DNA of 64,000 bases from JADKAV01 sp963732355 (lineage in GTDB: Bacteria; Actinomycetota; Actinomycetes; S36-B12; UBA10799). This document shows positions 9,296-18,700 of this stretch, piece by piece. The notes under the pieces are model-generated. The model worked only from the letters and a program-made list of their open reading frames with translations, had not been told where the DNA came from and did not search any database. The stretch is from contig CAVSZD010000002.1 of assembly GCA_963732355.1 (NCBI GenBank), positions 34,707-98,706 on the forward strand, read 5' to 3'. The stretch's first letter is position 1; each line of letters opens with the position of its first letter. The translations under genes and the position numbers were made by a program.

Positions 9296-10485
9296 CCTTT
9301 GACTGCGGACTTCAAAGCCTCCACCCTGTCGGTCCGCTCCCAGGTGAAGTCAGGCTCCTCGCGGCCGAAGTGACCATACGCGGCGGTCGCGGCATAGATC
9401 GGGCGCTTGAGGTCCAGATCCCTGATGATCGCCGCTGGTCGCAAGTCGAACACCTCCAGGATCGCGTCTTCCAGTTGGGCGTCGGGCACCACTGAAGTGC
9501 CGTACGACTCCACGAACAACCCGACCGGGTGGGCTGTGCCGATGGCGTATGAGACCTGGACTTCGCAGCGGGTGGCCAGTCCCGCGGCCACCACGTTCTT
9601 GGCCACCCAGCGCATGGCGTACGCCGCTGAGCGGTCGACCTTCGACGGATCCTTGCCCGAGAACGCGCCTCCCCCGTGACGTGCCATGCCACCGTAGGTG
9701 TCCACGATGATCTTGCGCCCTGTGAGGCCGGCGTCGGCCGCAGGACCGCCCTCAACGAAGCGCCCAGTCGGGTTGACCAGCATCCGCACATCCGAGGTGA
9801 GAAGTTCGAGATCGGCCAATTCCGGGGCGATCACGAACTCCTCGATATCGGGGCCCAGCAGTGTGTCTCGGTCGATGTCGTCGATGTGCTGGCTGGAGAC
9901 AACCACCGTGTTCACAGCCGCCGGCCGCGTTCCGTCGTACTCGATGGTCACCTGCACTTTGCCGTCCGGGCGCAGGTAGGGGACGACGGCTTGCTTGCGG
10001 ACCGCGGTGAGCCGCCGGCTCAGACGATGCGCCAGCGCGATCGGCATGGGCATGAGTTCCGGGGTGTCGGTGCAGGCATAACCGAACATCAATCCCTGGT
10101 CACCGGCGCCCTGCGCATCGAGCGGATCGGCGCTGCCCTCATGGCGCTCTTCCCAGGAATCATCGACGCCCTGACGGATGTCCTCCGACTGCTGGTCCAG
10201 GGACACCGAGATGCCGCAGGACTGACCGTCGAAACCCTTCTCCGACGAGTCGTACCCGATGTCAAGGATGCATTCTCGGACTTTGCGAGGGATGTCCACG
10301 TAGGTCTTGGTGTTCACCTCACCGGCAACCACGACCAGGCCGGTGGTCACCAGCGTTTCAACCGCTACGTGGGAATCCGGGTCGTCGGCCAGCATCGCAT
10401 CCAGAATGGTGTCGCTGATCTGGTCGGCGATCTTGTCGGGGTGACCTTCAGTCACCGATTCCGAGGAAAACAGGCGCTTTGCCAC
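9292..10485 (-). CDS. metK: S-adenosylmethionine synthase
   Basis: Makes SAM from methionine and ATP. The 397-residue product starts at the GTG at 10485 (VAKRLFSSESVTEGHPDK), which has AAGGAGGG 6 bases upstream; the frame is open to 10662 but has no better start. It contains GHPDKIADQISD, GAGDQGLMFGYA and the phosphate-binding GGGAFSGKDPSKVDRSAAY. First gene of the run metK-priA-def-fmt-rsmB-rpe, each overlapping or nearly touching the next. No SAM riboswitch is visible upstream; the 409-base gap holds repeats instead. It supplies SAM for RsmB further down the run. Confidence 0.97.
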   Translation of the reverse strand: MAKRLFSSESVTEGHPDKIADQISDTILDAMLADDPDSHVAVETLVTTGLVVVAGEVNTKTYVDIPRKVRECILDIGYDSSEKGFDGQSCGISVSLDQQSEDIRQGVDDSWEERHEGSADPLDAQGAGDQGLMFGYACTDTPELMPMPIALAHRLSRRLTAVRKQAVVPYLRPDGKVQVTIEYDGTRPAAVNTVVVSSQHIDDIDRDTLLGPDIEEFVIAPELADLELLTSDVRMLVNPTGRFVEGGPAADAGLTGRKIIVDTYGGMARHGGGAFSGKDPSKVDRSAAYAMRWVAKNVVAAGLATRCEVQVSYAIGTAHPVGLFVESYGTSVVPDAQLEDAILEVFDLRPAAIIRDLDLKRPIYAATAAYGHFGREEPDFTWERTDRVEALKSAVKG

Positions 10486-10894
10486 AGGAGCCCTCCTTGA
10501 TTCTCGCCCGAGTCTACGGAAGGGGTCGGACACGACCCGTGTGACCTGTGGATGCTCAAGGCGTTGGTTGACGTTCGGGTAGTTGGTTGACGCCTGTCGC
10601 CCGACGAGCCTCAACCAACTGCACGAACCCCACCCAACGCAGGATTGGGGGTCAGCGGCCACGGTGAGCCGACCCCGTGGCGTGAGAATGAGCGCAGCTG
10701 CCGGAAGTTGAGGCGCACAGGTGGTTTCGGTACTCCGCCGCCAGCGTCACGAGCCGGATTGTTGCGTTGTTACCGACCGAGAACCTCGATTGTCACGTCG
10801 TTGCTGGTTGGCAGGCGATGAAAACAGCAACAACGCCACAATGCGGCCCCCGCCGCCGCAACAACGCCACAAACCACCCGTACGCGCCTAGCCG
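10486..10894. other. Gene-free stretch between coaBC and metK holding inverted repeats
   Basis: No credible gene. Besides the palindrome at 10562-10640 it contains a second, looser inverted-repeat zone at about 10757-10873, where TTGTTGCGTTGTTAC on the left faces two copies of GCAACAACGCCACAA on the right. The promoter of metK should lie near 10490-10560; no clear -10/-35 pair was identified. Confidence 0.6.
10562..10640. repeat. Intergenic palindrome, 20-nt-loop family, copy 1
   Basis: Arms of about 29 bases, matching best next to the loop (AGTTGGTTGA against TCAACCAACT), flank a 20-base loop at 10591-10610. The same element recurs at 24182, 24400 and 41239. It sits downstream of coaBC and could act as a terminator. 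Confidence 0.75.
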
Positions 10895-12103
10895 TCAAAC
10901 CAGCCGTTCCACCACGGCGTCGAGCACCCGGTGGGAAAGCGCGACCTTGCAGGTTCCGGGGATCTCCTCTGAGAGCCCATCGCCGAGCAGCAGGACTGCC
11001 TCGTTGTGGTCAGTGCCGAACGCGCGGTCGTGGCCCACCGGGTTGGCGACCATGATGTCGCAACCCTTCTTCGCGAACTTGCGCTCTGCGTGTTCCAGCC
11101 AGGTCCCGGATGCGTCACCGGTCTCCGCGGCGAAACCGACCAGCAGCGGGGACTTCCCGGTGCGTTGCGCCACCAGCGTGGCGAGCACGTCCGGGTTGTG
11201 CACAAGGTTGAGCGTGAGAGTCGAGGACTCCGACTTCTTGATCTTCGAGTCGGGCAGGCTCTCGGCCCGGAAGTCAGCGATGGCTGCGGCCATGATGATC
11301 ACGTCTGCCTCTTTGGCAAGACCCTGGGCAGCCACCAGCATCTCGTCGGCTGTCAAGGCATCGATCACCTCGACCCCGGCAGGAGTGGGCACATCGACAT
11401 CGCCGCGGATCAAGGTCACTCTCGCCCCGCGCGAAACCGCCGCAGCCGCCATACTCATCGCCTGCTTACCGCTCGAGCGGTTGCCGATGTGACGCACTGG
11501 GTCGAGTCGCTCGCGGGTCCCACCGCCGCTGATCACCACGTGTCGGTGGCGCAGGTCGGGCGACAGGTCGGTCTTGGCCAAAGCGGCCCGCACGATCCAG
11601 GCGATTGCCTCGGGCTCGGGCAGACGACCGGGTCCTGAGTCGTAGCCAGTCAGCCGGCCCGAATCAGGATCGACCACGAGTACTCCGCGGTCCCGCAACG
11701 TCGCGACGTTGGCCCGGGTGGCGGGGTGCTCCCACATCTCGGTGTGCATCGCCGGGAACATCACGACTGGGCAATGGGCAGTCAGCAGGGTGTTCGTCAG
11801 CAGGTCATCGGCCAGGCCATAGGAGGCCTTTGCCAGCAGGTTCGCGGTGGCTGGAGCCACAACGACCAGATCTGCCTGCTGCCCGATACGCACGTGCGGG
11901 ACCTCGTGGACGTTGTCGAAGAAGTCGCTCGTGACCGGACGTCCCGATAACGCCGACCAGGTAGCCGCACCCACGAACTCGAGCGCAGTCTTGGTCGGGA
12001 CCACCGTGACCTTGGTGTCCAGCGCCTGAATCCGGCGCAACACCTCGGCCGCTTTGTAGGCGGCGATCCCGCCACCTACACCGAGTACAACCTCGGGGGT
12101 CAG
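10895..12103 (-). CDS. coaBC: Bifunctional phosphopantothenoylcysteine decarboxylase/synthetase, likely CTG start
   Basis: CoaBC joins cysteine to 4'-phosphopantothenate (CoaB, C-terminal half) and decarboxylates the product (CoaC, N-terminal flavoprotein half) in coenzyme A synthesis. CoaC motifs: VVLGVGGGIAAYKAAEVLRR and PATANLLAKASYGLADDLL. CoaB motif: ISGGGTRERLDPVRHIGNRS followed by SSGKQ. The essential N-terminal Gly-rich loop lies upstream of the first conventional start (12043). In its frame no ATG, GTG or TTG occurs after the upstream stop. The only sensible start is the CTG at 12103, which overlaps the rpoZ stop as CTGA, like the ATGA/GTGA couplings elsewhere here. 402 residues from there, normal length. 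Confidence 0.92.
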   Translation of the reverse strand: MTPEVVLGVGGGIAAYKAAEVLRRIQALDTKVTVVPTKTALEFVGAATWSALSGRPVTSDFFDNVHEVPHVRIGQQADLVVVAPATANLLAKASYGLADDLLTNTLLTAHCPVVMFPAMHTEMWEHPATRANVATLRDRGVLVVDPDSGRLTGYDSGPGRLPEPEAIAWIVRAALAKTDLSPDLRHRHVVISGGGTRERLDPVRHIGNRSSGKQAMSMAAAAVSRGARVTLIRGDVDVPTPAGVEVIDALTADEMLVAAQGLAKEADVIIMAAAIADFRAESLPDSKIKKSESSTLTLNLVHNPDVLATLVAQRTGKSPLLVGFAAETGDASGTWLEHAERKFAKKGCDIMVANPVGHDRAFGTDHNEAVLLLGDGLSEEIPGTCKVALSHRVLDAVVERLV

Positions 12104-12375
12104 GCTTCGGTCTCTTCAACCGTGACGTTGCTGGTCTCCAGCAGGCCGTCGTTGATCTCACGCATGGCGATGGAGAGAGGCTTCTCGTGCTGGTAGGTCT
12201 CCACCAGCGGCCCCACGTGCTCCAGAGCGCCCTCGGAGAGCTGGCTGTAGTAGGCGTTGATCTGGCGGGCGCGGCGCGCAGCCTCGATCACCAGCGAATA
12301 CTTGGAATCAGTCTTCTCGAGCAACTCGTCCAACGGTGGGTACGTGATGCCCTCGGCACTACTTTCGACTGCCAC
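12100..12375 (-). CDS. rpoZ: RNA polymerase omega subunit
   Basis: Small subunit that helps assemble beta' into RNA polymerase. The product reads VAVESSAEGITYPPLDELLE, then SKYSLVIEAARRARQINAYY, the omega signature. The GTG at 12375 has AAAGG 8 bases upstream and gives 91 residues, the usual size; the frame is open to 12432. It lies 80 bases after gmk and overlaps coaBC. The gmk-rpoZ-coaBC-metK order is the common actinobacterial one. Confidence 0.95.
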   Translation of the reverse strand: MAVESSAEGITYPPLDELLEKTDSKYSLVIEAARRARQINAYYSQLSEGALEHVGPLVETYQHEKPLSIAMREINDGLLETSNVTVEETEA

Positions 12376-12455
12376 AGGGGAAACCTTTCGTTTGCAAACT
12401 CCTCCCAGGGTAGCCGATGCCGCCGCGCGCACGCGGTGACAGCCTCCGCCGGGCG

Positions 12456-12995
12456 CTATTGGATCAGTGCGGACAACGCCACGCTGGCCGCTTCAACCTC
12501 CACGTTTGCGATCACATGGTCGAATTCGGACTGGGCGGCCAGTTCCTCGTCGGCGCGCGCGAGCCTCGCGCGGACGGCCGCGTCGTCCTCGGTCCCCCTG
12601 CCGACCAAGCGCCGCTTGAGCTCCTCCGGGCTCGGCGGGGCGAGGAACACGAGCACACAGTCTGGCATCGCCGCTCTGACCTGCCGAGCACCCTGCAGTT
12701 CGATCTCCAAGAGAACGGGACCGGTACGAAGGTGTTGCTCGACAGGCTCACGGGGAGTGCCGTAGGAGTTCCCGGCGAAGCTTGCCCACTCCAGCAGCCG
12801 GCCGTCATCGGCCATGTTCGCGAAGTCATCTCGCGAGACGAAGAAGTACTCCCTGCCGTCCTGCTCCCCGGGTCGCGGCGCTCTGGTGGTCGCCGACACC
12901 GACAACCAGATGTCGGCGCGTTCGCGCAGCAGATGGGCAACAACTGTGGACTTCCCAACGCCACTGGGCCCAGAGACCACGTACAGCCGGTTCAC
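12456..12995 (-). CDS. gmk: Guanylate kinase
   Basis: Phosphorylates GMP to GDP. The 179-residue product starts at the GTG at 12995 (VNRLYVVSGPSGVGKST, Walker A at residues 9-16) and contains the GMP-binding stretch SVSATTRAPRPGEQDGREYF. The start overlaps the mihF stop as GTGA. The open frame continues upstream to 13121, but that part is the reverse of mihF. Links the pyrimidine block with purine nucleotide supply. Confidence 0.95.
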   Translation of the reverse strand: MNRLYVVSGPSGVGKSTVVAHLLRERADIWLSVSATTRAPRPGEQDGREYFFVSRDDFANMADDGRLLEWASFAGNSYGTPREPVEQHLRTGPVLLEIELQGARQVRAAMPDCVLVFLAPPSPEELKRRLVGRGTEDDAAVRARLARADEELAAQSEFDHVIANVEVEAASVALSALIQ

Positions 12996-13330
12996 CGGCT
13001 GAGCAATCCGGTAAGCACTGCGATCTGGTTGTCGCCGAGGCCCCGCAGGCGTCGTGAGGCAGACACCTTGGCCTGCTTCATGAAGCGGTCCAGCCTGGAT
13101 GGTCCAACCCCCGGCAAGCACAGCAACGCCTCGCGAACCCGCAGTCCCGCGACCACCTCGTCAATGCGCGCCAATTCCAGGAGACCGTGCCAGCCGAGTT
13201 CGCCGCCGCGCAACTGCTCCTTGACCTGGGCGCGGCGTTGCCTGTTGGCGACGGCTTTGGCAGTGGCCGCGGACCGTTGCTCCGGGGACAGGGCCGGGGG
13301 TTGCTGGGTCCGTGAGGTGTCAGTCAACAC
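12992..13330 (-). CDS. mihF: Actinobacterial integration host factor MihF
   Basis: Nucleoid-associated DNA-binding protein found only in actinobacteria, essential in mycobacteria. The sequence has the family core ALSPEQRSAATAKAVANRQR, RAQVKEQLRGGELGWHGLLE and the helix-hairpin-helix-like LPGVGPSRLDRFMKQ. The start is the GTG at 13330 or the TTG at 13327, both inside the end of pyrF; a longer frame to 13552 is a shadow. About 112 residues. Sits between pyrF and gmk, the conserved position. Confidence 0.93.
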   Translation of the reverse strand: MLTDTSRTQQPPALSPEQRSAATAKAVANRQRRAQVKEQLRGGELGWHGLLELARIDEVVAGLRVREALLCLPGVGPSRLDRFMKQAKVSASRRLRGLGDNQIAVLTGLLSR

Positions 13331-14018
13331 GAGCCGCCAGGGCTTGAGCCGCGATGATCTGGGCGGCATCGCGCGGGGATTCGGCCGCTGTGACGGGCCG
13401 GCCAACAACCAGCAGACCCGCCCCTGCACCGATCGCATCGGCCGGGGTGACGACGCGTCGCTGATCGGCCACGTCCGCGCCCGCCGGACGGATGCCCGGT
13501 GTGATGAGCAACGGGTCCGGGCCCAGCAATGCTCGCAGCGTGGCCACTTCATGGGCCGAACTCACGATGGCGCGTGCGCCCGCACTTACGGCCAGCCGAG
13601 CCCACCGCATCACGACCTGCTCGGGTGTCCCGGAGATTCCCAACTCGGTCAGGTCGAGTCCCCCGAGGCTGGTCAGGACAGTGACTGCGGCCACATGCGT
13701 CCCGGGCAGGGCCAACGCCACCGCCTCAATGCCGGCGGTCCCGGCTGCCGCGTGAACGGTCAGGATGTCGGGCTCGAGTGCCGCCACCGAACGCGCAGCA
13801 CCGGCCATCGTGTTGGGGATGTCGTGGATCTTGAGGTCGAGGAAGAGCGCACAATGCGGAGCGGCCGCCCGGATCTCCGCAACGCCGAGGCCTCCATCGC
13901 GAAGGTAGGTCTCAAGACCGACCTTGACGTGCGAGAACACACCGTCCACGGCGTTGGCCCATTGGCAGGCAGTCGCCAGATCAGGGGCATCCAGTGCCAG
14001 AGCAATAGGTGCGGTCAC
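13320..14018 (-). CDS. pyrF: Orotidine 5'-phosphate decarboxylase, short type
   Basis: Last step of UMP synthesis. The 232-residue protein has the catalytic DLKIHDIPNT motif (Lys and Asp of the active site) at about residue 61 and the phosphate-binding end VTPADAIGAGAGLLVVGRP. This is the short type-1 PyrF; mycobacteria and streptomycetes usually carry a longer type-2 enzyme. Overlaps pyrD by 4 bases and mihF by 11. Confidence 0.95.
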   Translation of the reverse strand: MTAPIALALDAPDLATACQWANAVDGVFSHVKVGLETYLRDGGLGVAEIRAAAPHCALFLDLKIHDIPNTMAGAARSVAALEPDILTVHAAAGTAGIEAVALALPGTHVAAVTVLTSLGGLDLTELGISGTPEQVVMRWARLAVSAGARAIVSSAHEVATLRALLGPDPLLITPGIRPAGADVADQRRVVTPADAIGAGAGLLVVGRPVTAAESPRDAAQIIAAQALAARVD

Positions 14019-14947
14019 GTCAGTCCTCCTCTATGTGCGATACCCACCGCATCGGCCACGTTCGCGAATCCTCGCTCATGGAGCAGACTCAGCAGTTCCC
14101 TCTGCACCCGCACCGGCGCCGAGGGGTCGTGGAAGGTCATCGTGCCCACGCTGACCGCACTGGCCCCGGCCGCCAGGAACTGCAGGGCGTCGGCCCCCGT
14201 TGCGATGCCGCCCATGCCCAGAATGGGCACGTCAGGCAGCACTTGGTGCACCTGCCAGACACACCGGATCGCCGTCGGGCGGATCGCCGGACCGCTCAAA
14301 CCACCGGTGACTCCCCCGAGGATGGGACGCAGCGTGTCGGTGTCGATGGCCATGCCCAGCGTCGTGTTGATCATCGAGAAACCGTCCGCGCCCGCGTTGT
14401 GGCAGGCCAAGGCGATCTCGGCGATGCTGGTCACGTCGGGGGAGAGCTTGGCGAAGATCGGGACACGCGAATCGGTGTTGCGCCGGACCTGGTGGATGAC
14501 TGAGGACGCCGACATGACGTCGCAGGCGAAGACCTGCCCGCGGCTCTCCACGTTGGGGCAGGAGATGTTGACCTCGATGGCGCTCACTGCCGGGTTGTCG
14601 CGCAGGATGCGGGCCAGTTGCGCGAACTCCTCCACCGTCTCGCCGGCGATGGAGACGAAGGCCGCCACCTTGCGTTCCGCGAGCCAGGTCAGGTCGTTGG
14701 CCAGGAAGGACTCGATGCCCGGGCCCTGCAAACCGATCGAGTTGAGCATTCCAGAAGGGGTCTCGACCATGCGCGGGGTCGGTCGGCCCGAGCGTGCGCG
14801 CATCATGATGCTCTTGGTGACCACACCTCCGATCTCGGTCAAGTCGAAGAACGTCGCCAGTTCTTTGCCGGCCGCGGCGCAACCGGACGCTGTGAAGGCC
14901 GGTCCTGCGAACTCCACGCCTGCGAGGTTGATGCGGGGATCAGTCAT
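14015..14947 (-). CDS. pyrD: Dihydroorotate dehydrogenase class 1B, catalytic subunit
   Basis: Oxidises dihydroorotate to orotate with FMN; in class 1B electrons pass to PyrK and NAD. The class 1 pattern is clear: SGMLNSIGLQGPGIESF, NISCPNVESRG, and a GGIATGADALQFLAAGA FMN-phosphate loop. There is no N-terminal membrane segment of the class 2 type. Start at the ATG at 14947, 8 bases inside pyrK. 310 residues. The adjacent pyrK settles the class. Confidence 0.95.
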   Translation of the reverse strand: MTDPRINLAGVEFAGPAFTASGCAAAGKELATFFDLTEIGGVVTKSIMMRARSGRPTPRMVETPSGMLNSIGLQGPGIESFLANDLTWLAERKVAAFVSIAGETVEEFAQLARILRDNPAVSAIEVNISCPNVESRGQVFACDVMSASSVIHQVRRNTDSRVPIFAKLSPDVTSIAEIALACHNAGADGFSMINTTLGMAIDTDTLRPILGGVTGGLSGPAIRPTAIRCVWQVHQVLPDVPILGMGGIATGADALQFLAAGASAVSVGTMTFHDPSAPVRVQRELLSLLHERGFANVADAVGIAHRGGLT

Positions 14948-15779
14948 CGCGGGGCTCCGGTGCACCCAGGGTTCCGGCGGGCACCGTACCGACTTCAGAC
15001 CATCGGACCCGGTCGCCGAAGAACACCGGCCCGTCGGTGCACGAGCGCACCATGCGGGTCACGCCGTCGTCGCCGATGACAGGCAGCACGCAAGTCATGC
15101 ACACCCCGACGCCACAGGCCATTGACTCCTCCACCGCGCACTGGGCCACTGCACCGTGACTCGCGCTGACCTCAGAGACCGCCTGCAGCATTCCCATCGG
15201 CCCGCAGGCGTACACGGCCATGTGCTTGCCCGCAGCGAGAATCCGCTCCAGCGGATCAGTGACCCGGCCCTTCTCGCCGGCCGACCCATCGTCGGTCGTG
15301 ACATGAACCGCATCGGAGACCCTGCGCGCCTCGACCACACCGTGCAGCCGCGCTGCGTCACCTGCGCCGACGACGATTTCCACCGAGCAACCCCGCGCGC
15401 GCAGTTGAGATGCGAGTTCAAACAAAGGCGCAACGCCGTACCCGCCTCCGACCAGCACACACGGCACGGGCTCGGTCGGCAGACGGAAGGGCTGGCCCAG
15501 TGGCGCGATCACGTTGATCACGTCCCCGGGTCGGCGGGCCACCAGCCACTTGGTCCCGGGACCTTTCGGGGACACGATGATCTGCAAGGCGCCGCCTGCC
15601 TTCGTCGAGGCCGACCGGATGGAGAAGGCCCGCCGCAGAATATGAGCGTCATCAACGGCAATTGCAACGAAGTGCCCCGGCCGGAAACCGTCGGCGATCC
15701 CCGGCGCCGCGAACGACATGTGGAAGTAGGCGCCATCCCGGCGCACGCTGAGAACCTCGGCGTCTGCCTGGGTCGTCAT
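14940..15779 (-). CDS. pyrK: Dihydroorotate dehydrogenase electron-transfer subunit
   Basis: Carries electrons from PyrD to NAD through FAD and a [2Fe-2S] cluster. Seen: a ferredoxin-reductase-type FAD domain (RRAFSIRSAS), an NAD-binding domain (VLVGGGYGVAPLFELASQL), and the cluster ligands CAVEESMACGVGVCMTCVLP plus a later Cys. The ATG at 15779 overlaps the carB stop as ATGA. 279 residues. Confidence 0.94.
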   Translation of the reverse strand: MTTQADAEVLSVRRDGAYFHMSFAAPGIADGFRPGHFVAIAVDDAHILRRAFSIRSASTKAGGALQIIVSPKGPGTKWLVARRPGDVINVIAPLGQPFRLPTEPVPCVLVGGGYGVAPLFELASQLRARGCSVEIVVGAGDAARLHGVVEARRVSDAVHVTTDDGSAGEKGRVTDPLERILAAGKHMAVYACGPMGMLQAVSEVSASHGAVAQCAVEESMACGVGVCMTCVLPVIGDDGVTRMVRSCTDGPVFFGDRVRWSEVGTVPAGTLGAPEPRDD

Positions 15780-18700
15780 CGGCTCTCCCACAGCCCGATG
15801 AGGTCCGCCTGATGCTCCTGGATACTGCGTACCCCGATTCGCCCGGTCTTCAACGCCTCGATCCCCTGGACCGCGGCGGCAAGGCCCTGCACGGTGGTGA
15901 TGCAGGGGATGCTCTTGACCACCGCAGCGGTGCGGATGTCGTACCCGTCGACGCGTGCGCCGGTCCCCAGTGGCGTGTTCACCACCAGGTCGACGTCACC
16001 GGCCAGGATGCTGGCCACGGTGGTCTGTTCCCCGTTGGGGCCGATCCCTTCTGCGTGCTTGCGCAGCACCGTCACCGTCACGCCGTTGCGCCGCAGGACG
16101 TCAGCCGTGCCCTGCGTTGCGAGGATCTCGAAGCCGAGGTCGGACAACCGCTTGACCGGGAAGATCATCGAGCGCTTGTCCCGGTTGGCGACCGTGATGA
16201 TGGCACGTCCGGACATAGGCAGGCCGCTGGAGTACGCACCCGACTGCGACTTGGCGAAGGCCGTCCCGAAGTCTGCGTCGATGCCCATCACCTCACCGGT
16301 TGAGCGCATCTCAGGGCCGAGCACGGTGTCGACCCCATGGAACCGGCCGAATGGCATGACCGCTTCTTTGACCGCTGTGGCTGCCCCGATAGGCAACTCG
16401 GCGCCGTCCCCGGAACGAGGCAGGATCCCCGTAGCCCGCAGGTCCGCAATGCTCTGACCGACCGCGATGCGAGCCGCCGCCTTGGCCAGCGGCACACCGG
16501 TGGCCTTGGACACGAACGGCACTGTGCGCGAAGCGCGCGGATTGGCCTCCAGGACGAACAGGCGGTCCTGGGTCAGCGCGAACTGGATGTTCAGCAGACC
16601 GCGCACTCCGACACCTTCGGCAATAGCGCGGGTGCTGGACCGGATCTGCTCGAGTTCCTGGCGCCCGAGCGTTATCGGGGGCAGGGCGCAGGCGGAATCA
16701 CCGGAGTGAATACCTGCTTCCTCGATGTGCTCCATAACTCCGCCGATGTACAGATCGCTCCCGTCGAACAGTGCGTCCACATCGATCTCGATGGCATCGT
16801 CGAGGAACTGGTCGACCAGCACTGGATGCTCGGGGCTGGCCTGGGTCGCCCGCTCGATGTAGGAGGCGAGCATCGACTCGTCGTACACGATCTCCATGCC
16901 ACGACCGCCTAGGACGTACGAGGGGCGCACCAGGACCGGGTAGCCGATCTCCGCGGCGATCGCCTCGGCCTCCTCAACACTGCTGGCGAGCCCGTGCTTC
17001 GGAACCGGAAGACCTGCGCGGTGCAGCACCTGCCCGAAAGCGCCACGCTCCTCAGCCAGATGGATGGCCTCGGGCGTAGTACCGAGCAGCGGCACACCCT
17101 CCGCCTTGAGCCGGGCTGCCAGGCCCAGCGGCGTCTGGCCCCCGAGCTGGCAGATCACACCGGCCACGGGCCCGACGGCCTGTTCGGCGGCAATCACCTC
17201 GAGGACGTCCTCGAGTGTCAGTGGCTCGAAGTACAGCCGATCGGCAGTGTCGTAGTCGGTGGACACGGTCTCGGGGTTGCAGTTGACCATGATGGCCTCG
17301 TACCCGGCCTCGCGCAGGGTCAAGGTGGCATGCACACACGAGTAGTCGAACTCGATCCCCTGGCCGATCCGGTTGGGCCCCGAGCCCAGGATGATGACTG
17401 CCTGCTTGTCACGGGGCTCCACCTCGGTGGCCATGTCGTAACTGGAGTAGTGGTAGGGCGTGTAGGCCGGGAACTCCGCCGCGCACGTGTCCACGGTCTT
17501 GAACACCGGGCGGATGCCGAGTGCATGGCGGACTCCGCGGATCACGTCCTCGCGACTTCCACGCAGTGCCGCGATCTGGGCGTCCGAGAAGCCGGTCTCC
17601 TTGGCTTTGCGCAGCAGACTGGGCGCAAGGCGCTCCGCCTGCCGGACCCGGTCGGCCATGGCGTTGATCCCGACGATCTGCTCGAGGAACCACGGATCGA
17701 TGGCCGTGACCTCGTACAACGTCGCGACGCTGGCACCGAGCCACAGTGCCTGCTGCACTTTCTGCAAGCGCCCGTCGTGCGGCCGGGCGACCTCGGCGAG
17801 CAGGTCCTCCAGCGGACGCGGATCAGCCGGCCACGAGAACTCCGAGCCTTTCTGCTCGACGCTGCGCAACGCCTTCTGCAGGGCCTGGGCGAAGTTGCGC
17901 CCGAGGGCCATCGCCTCCCCCACGCTCTTCATCGTCGTGGTCAGGGTGTCGTCGGCCCCCGGGAACTTCTCGAACGCGAACCGCGGCACCTTCACCACGA
18001 CGTAGTCCAGAGTCGGTTCGAACGACGCAGGGGTCTGGCGTGTGATGTCGTTGGGGATCTCGTCAAGGGTGTAACCGATGGCCAACTTCGCCGCGATCTT
18101 GGCGATCGGGAAGCCGGTGGCCTTCGAGGCCAGCGCTGACGAGCGCGAAACCCGCGGGTTCATCTCGATGACGATGATCCGGCCGTTCTCAGGATGGATC
18201 GCGAACTGGATGTTGCAGCCGCCGGTGTCGACGCCGACCTCGCGGATCACGGCGATGCCGACATCGCGCATCCGCTGGTACTCCCGGTCGGTGAGAGTCA
18301 GTGCGGGCGCCACCGTGATCGAGTCACCGGTGTGAACGCCAAGAGGGTCGAGGTTCTCGATCGAGCAGATGACCACGACGTTGTCGTTGCGGTCACGCAT
18401 CAACTCGAGCTCGAACTCCTTCCAGCCCAGGATCGACTCCTCCAGCAGCACCTCGGTGGTGGGGCTTGCGGCCAGTCCGGCACCAGCGATACGACGCAGG
18501 TCGTCCTCGTTGTAGGCCATCCCCGAGCCGGCCCCGCCCATCGTGAAGGAGGGACGCACGACCACCGGGTAGCCGAGTTCGGTCACGGCGTCGAGGCAAT
18601 CCTCGAGGGTGTGACACACCGCCGACGCAGCAGACTCGGCGCCGACCTTCTCCACGATCTGCTTGAACAGCTCACGGTTCTCCCCGCGCTGGATCGCGTC

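Noticed and set aside
10486..10560. SAM riboswitch before metK
   Set aside because: No SAM-aptamer consensus could be matched in the leader.
12417..15125. 902-codon open frame on the plus strand
   Set aside because: Antisense to gmk, mihF, pyrF and pyrD; low-complexity shadow typical of high-GC DNA.
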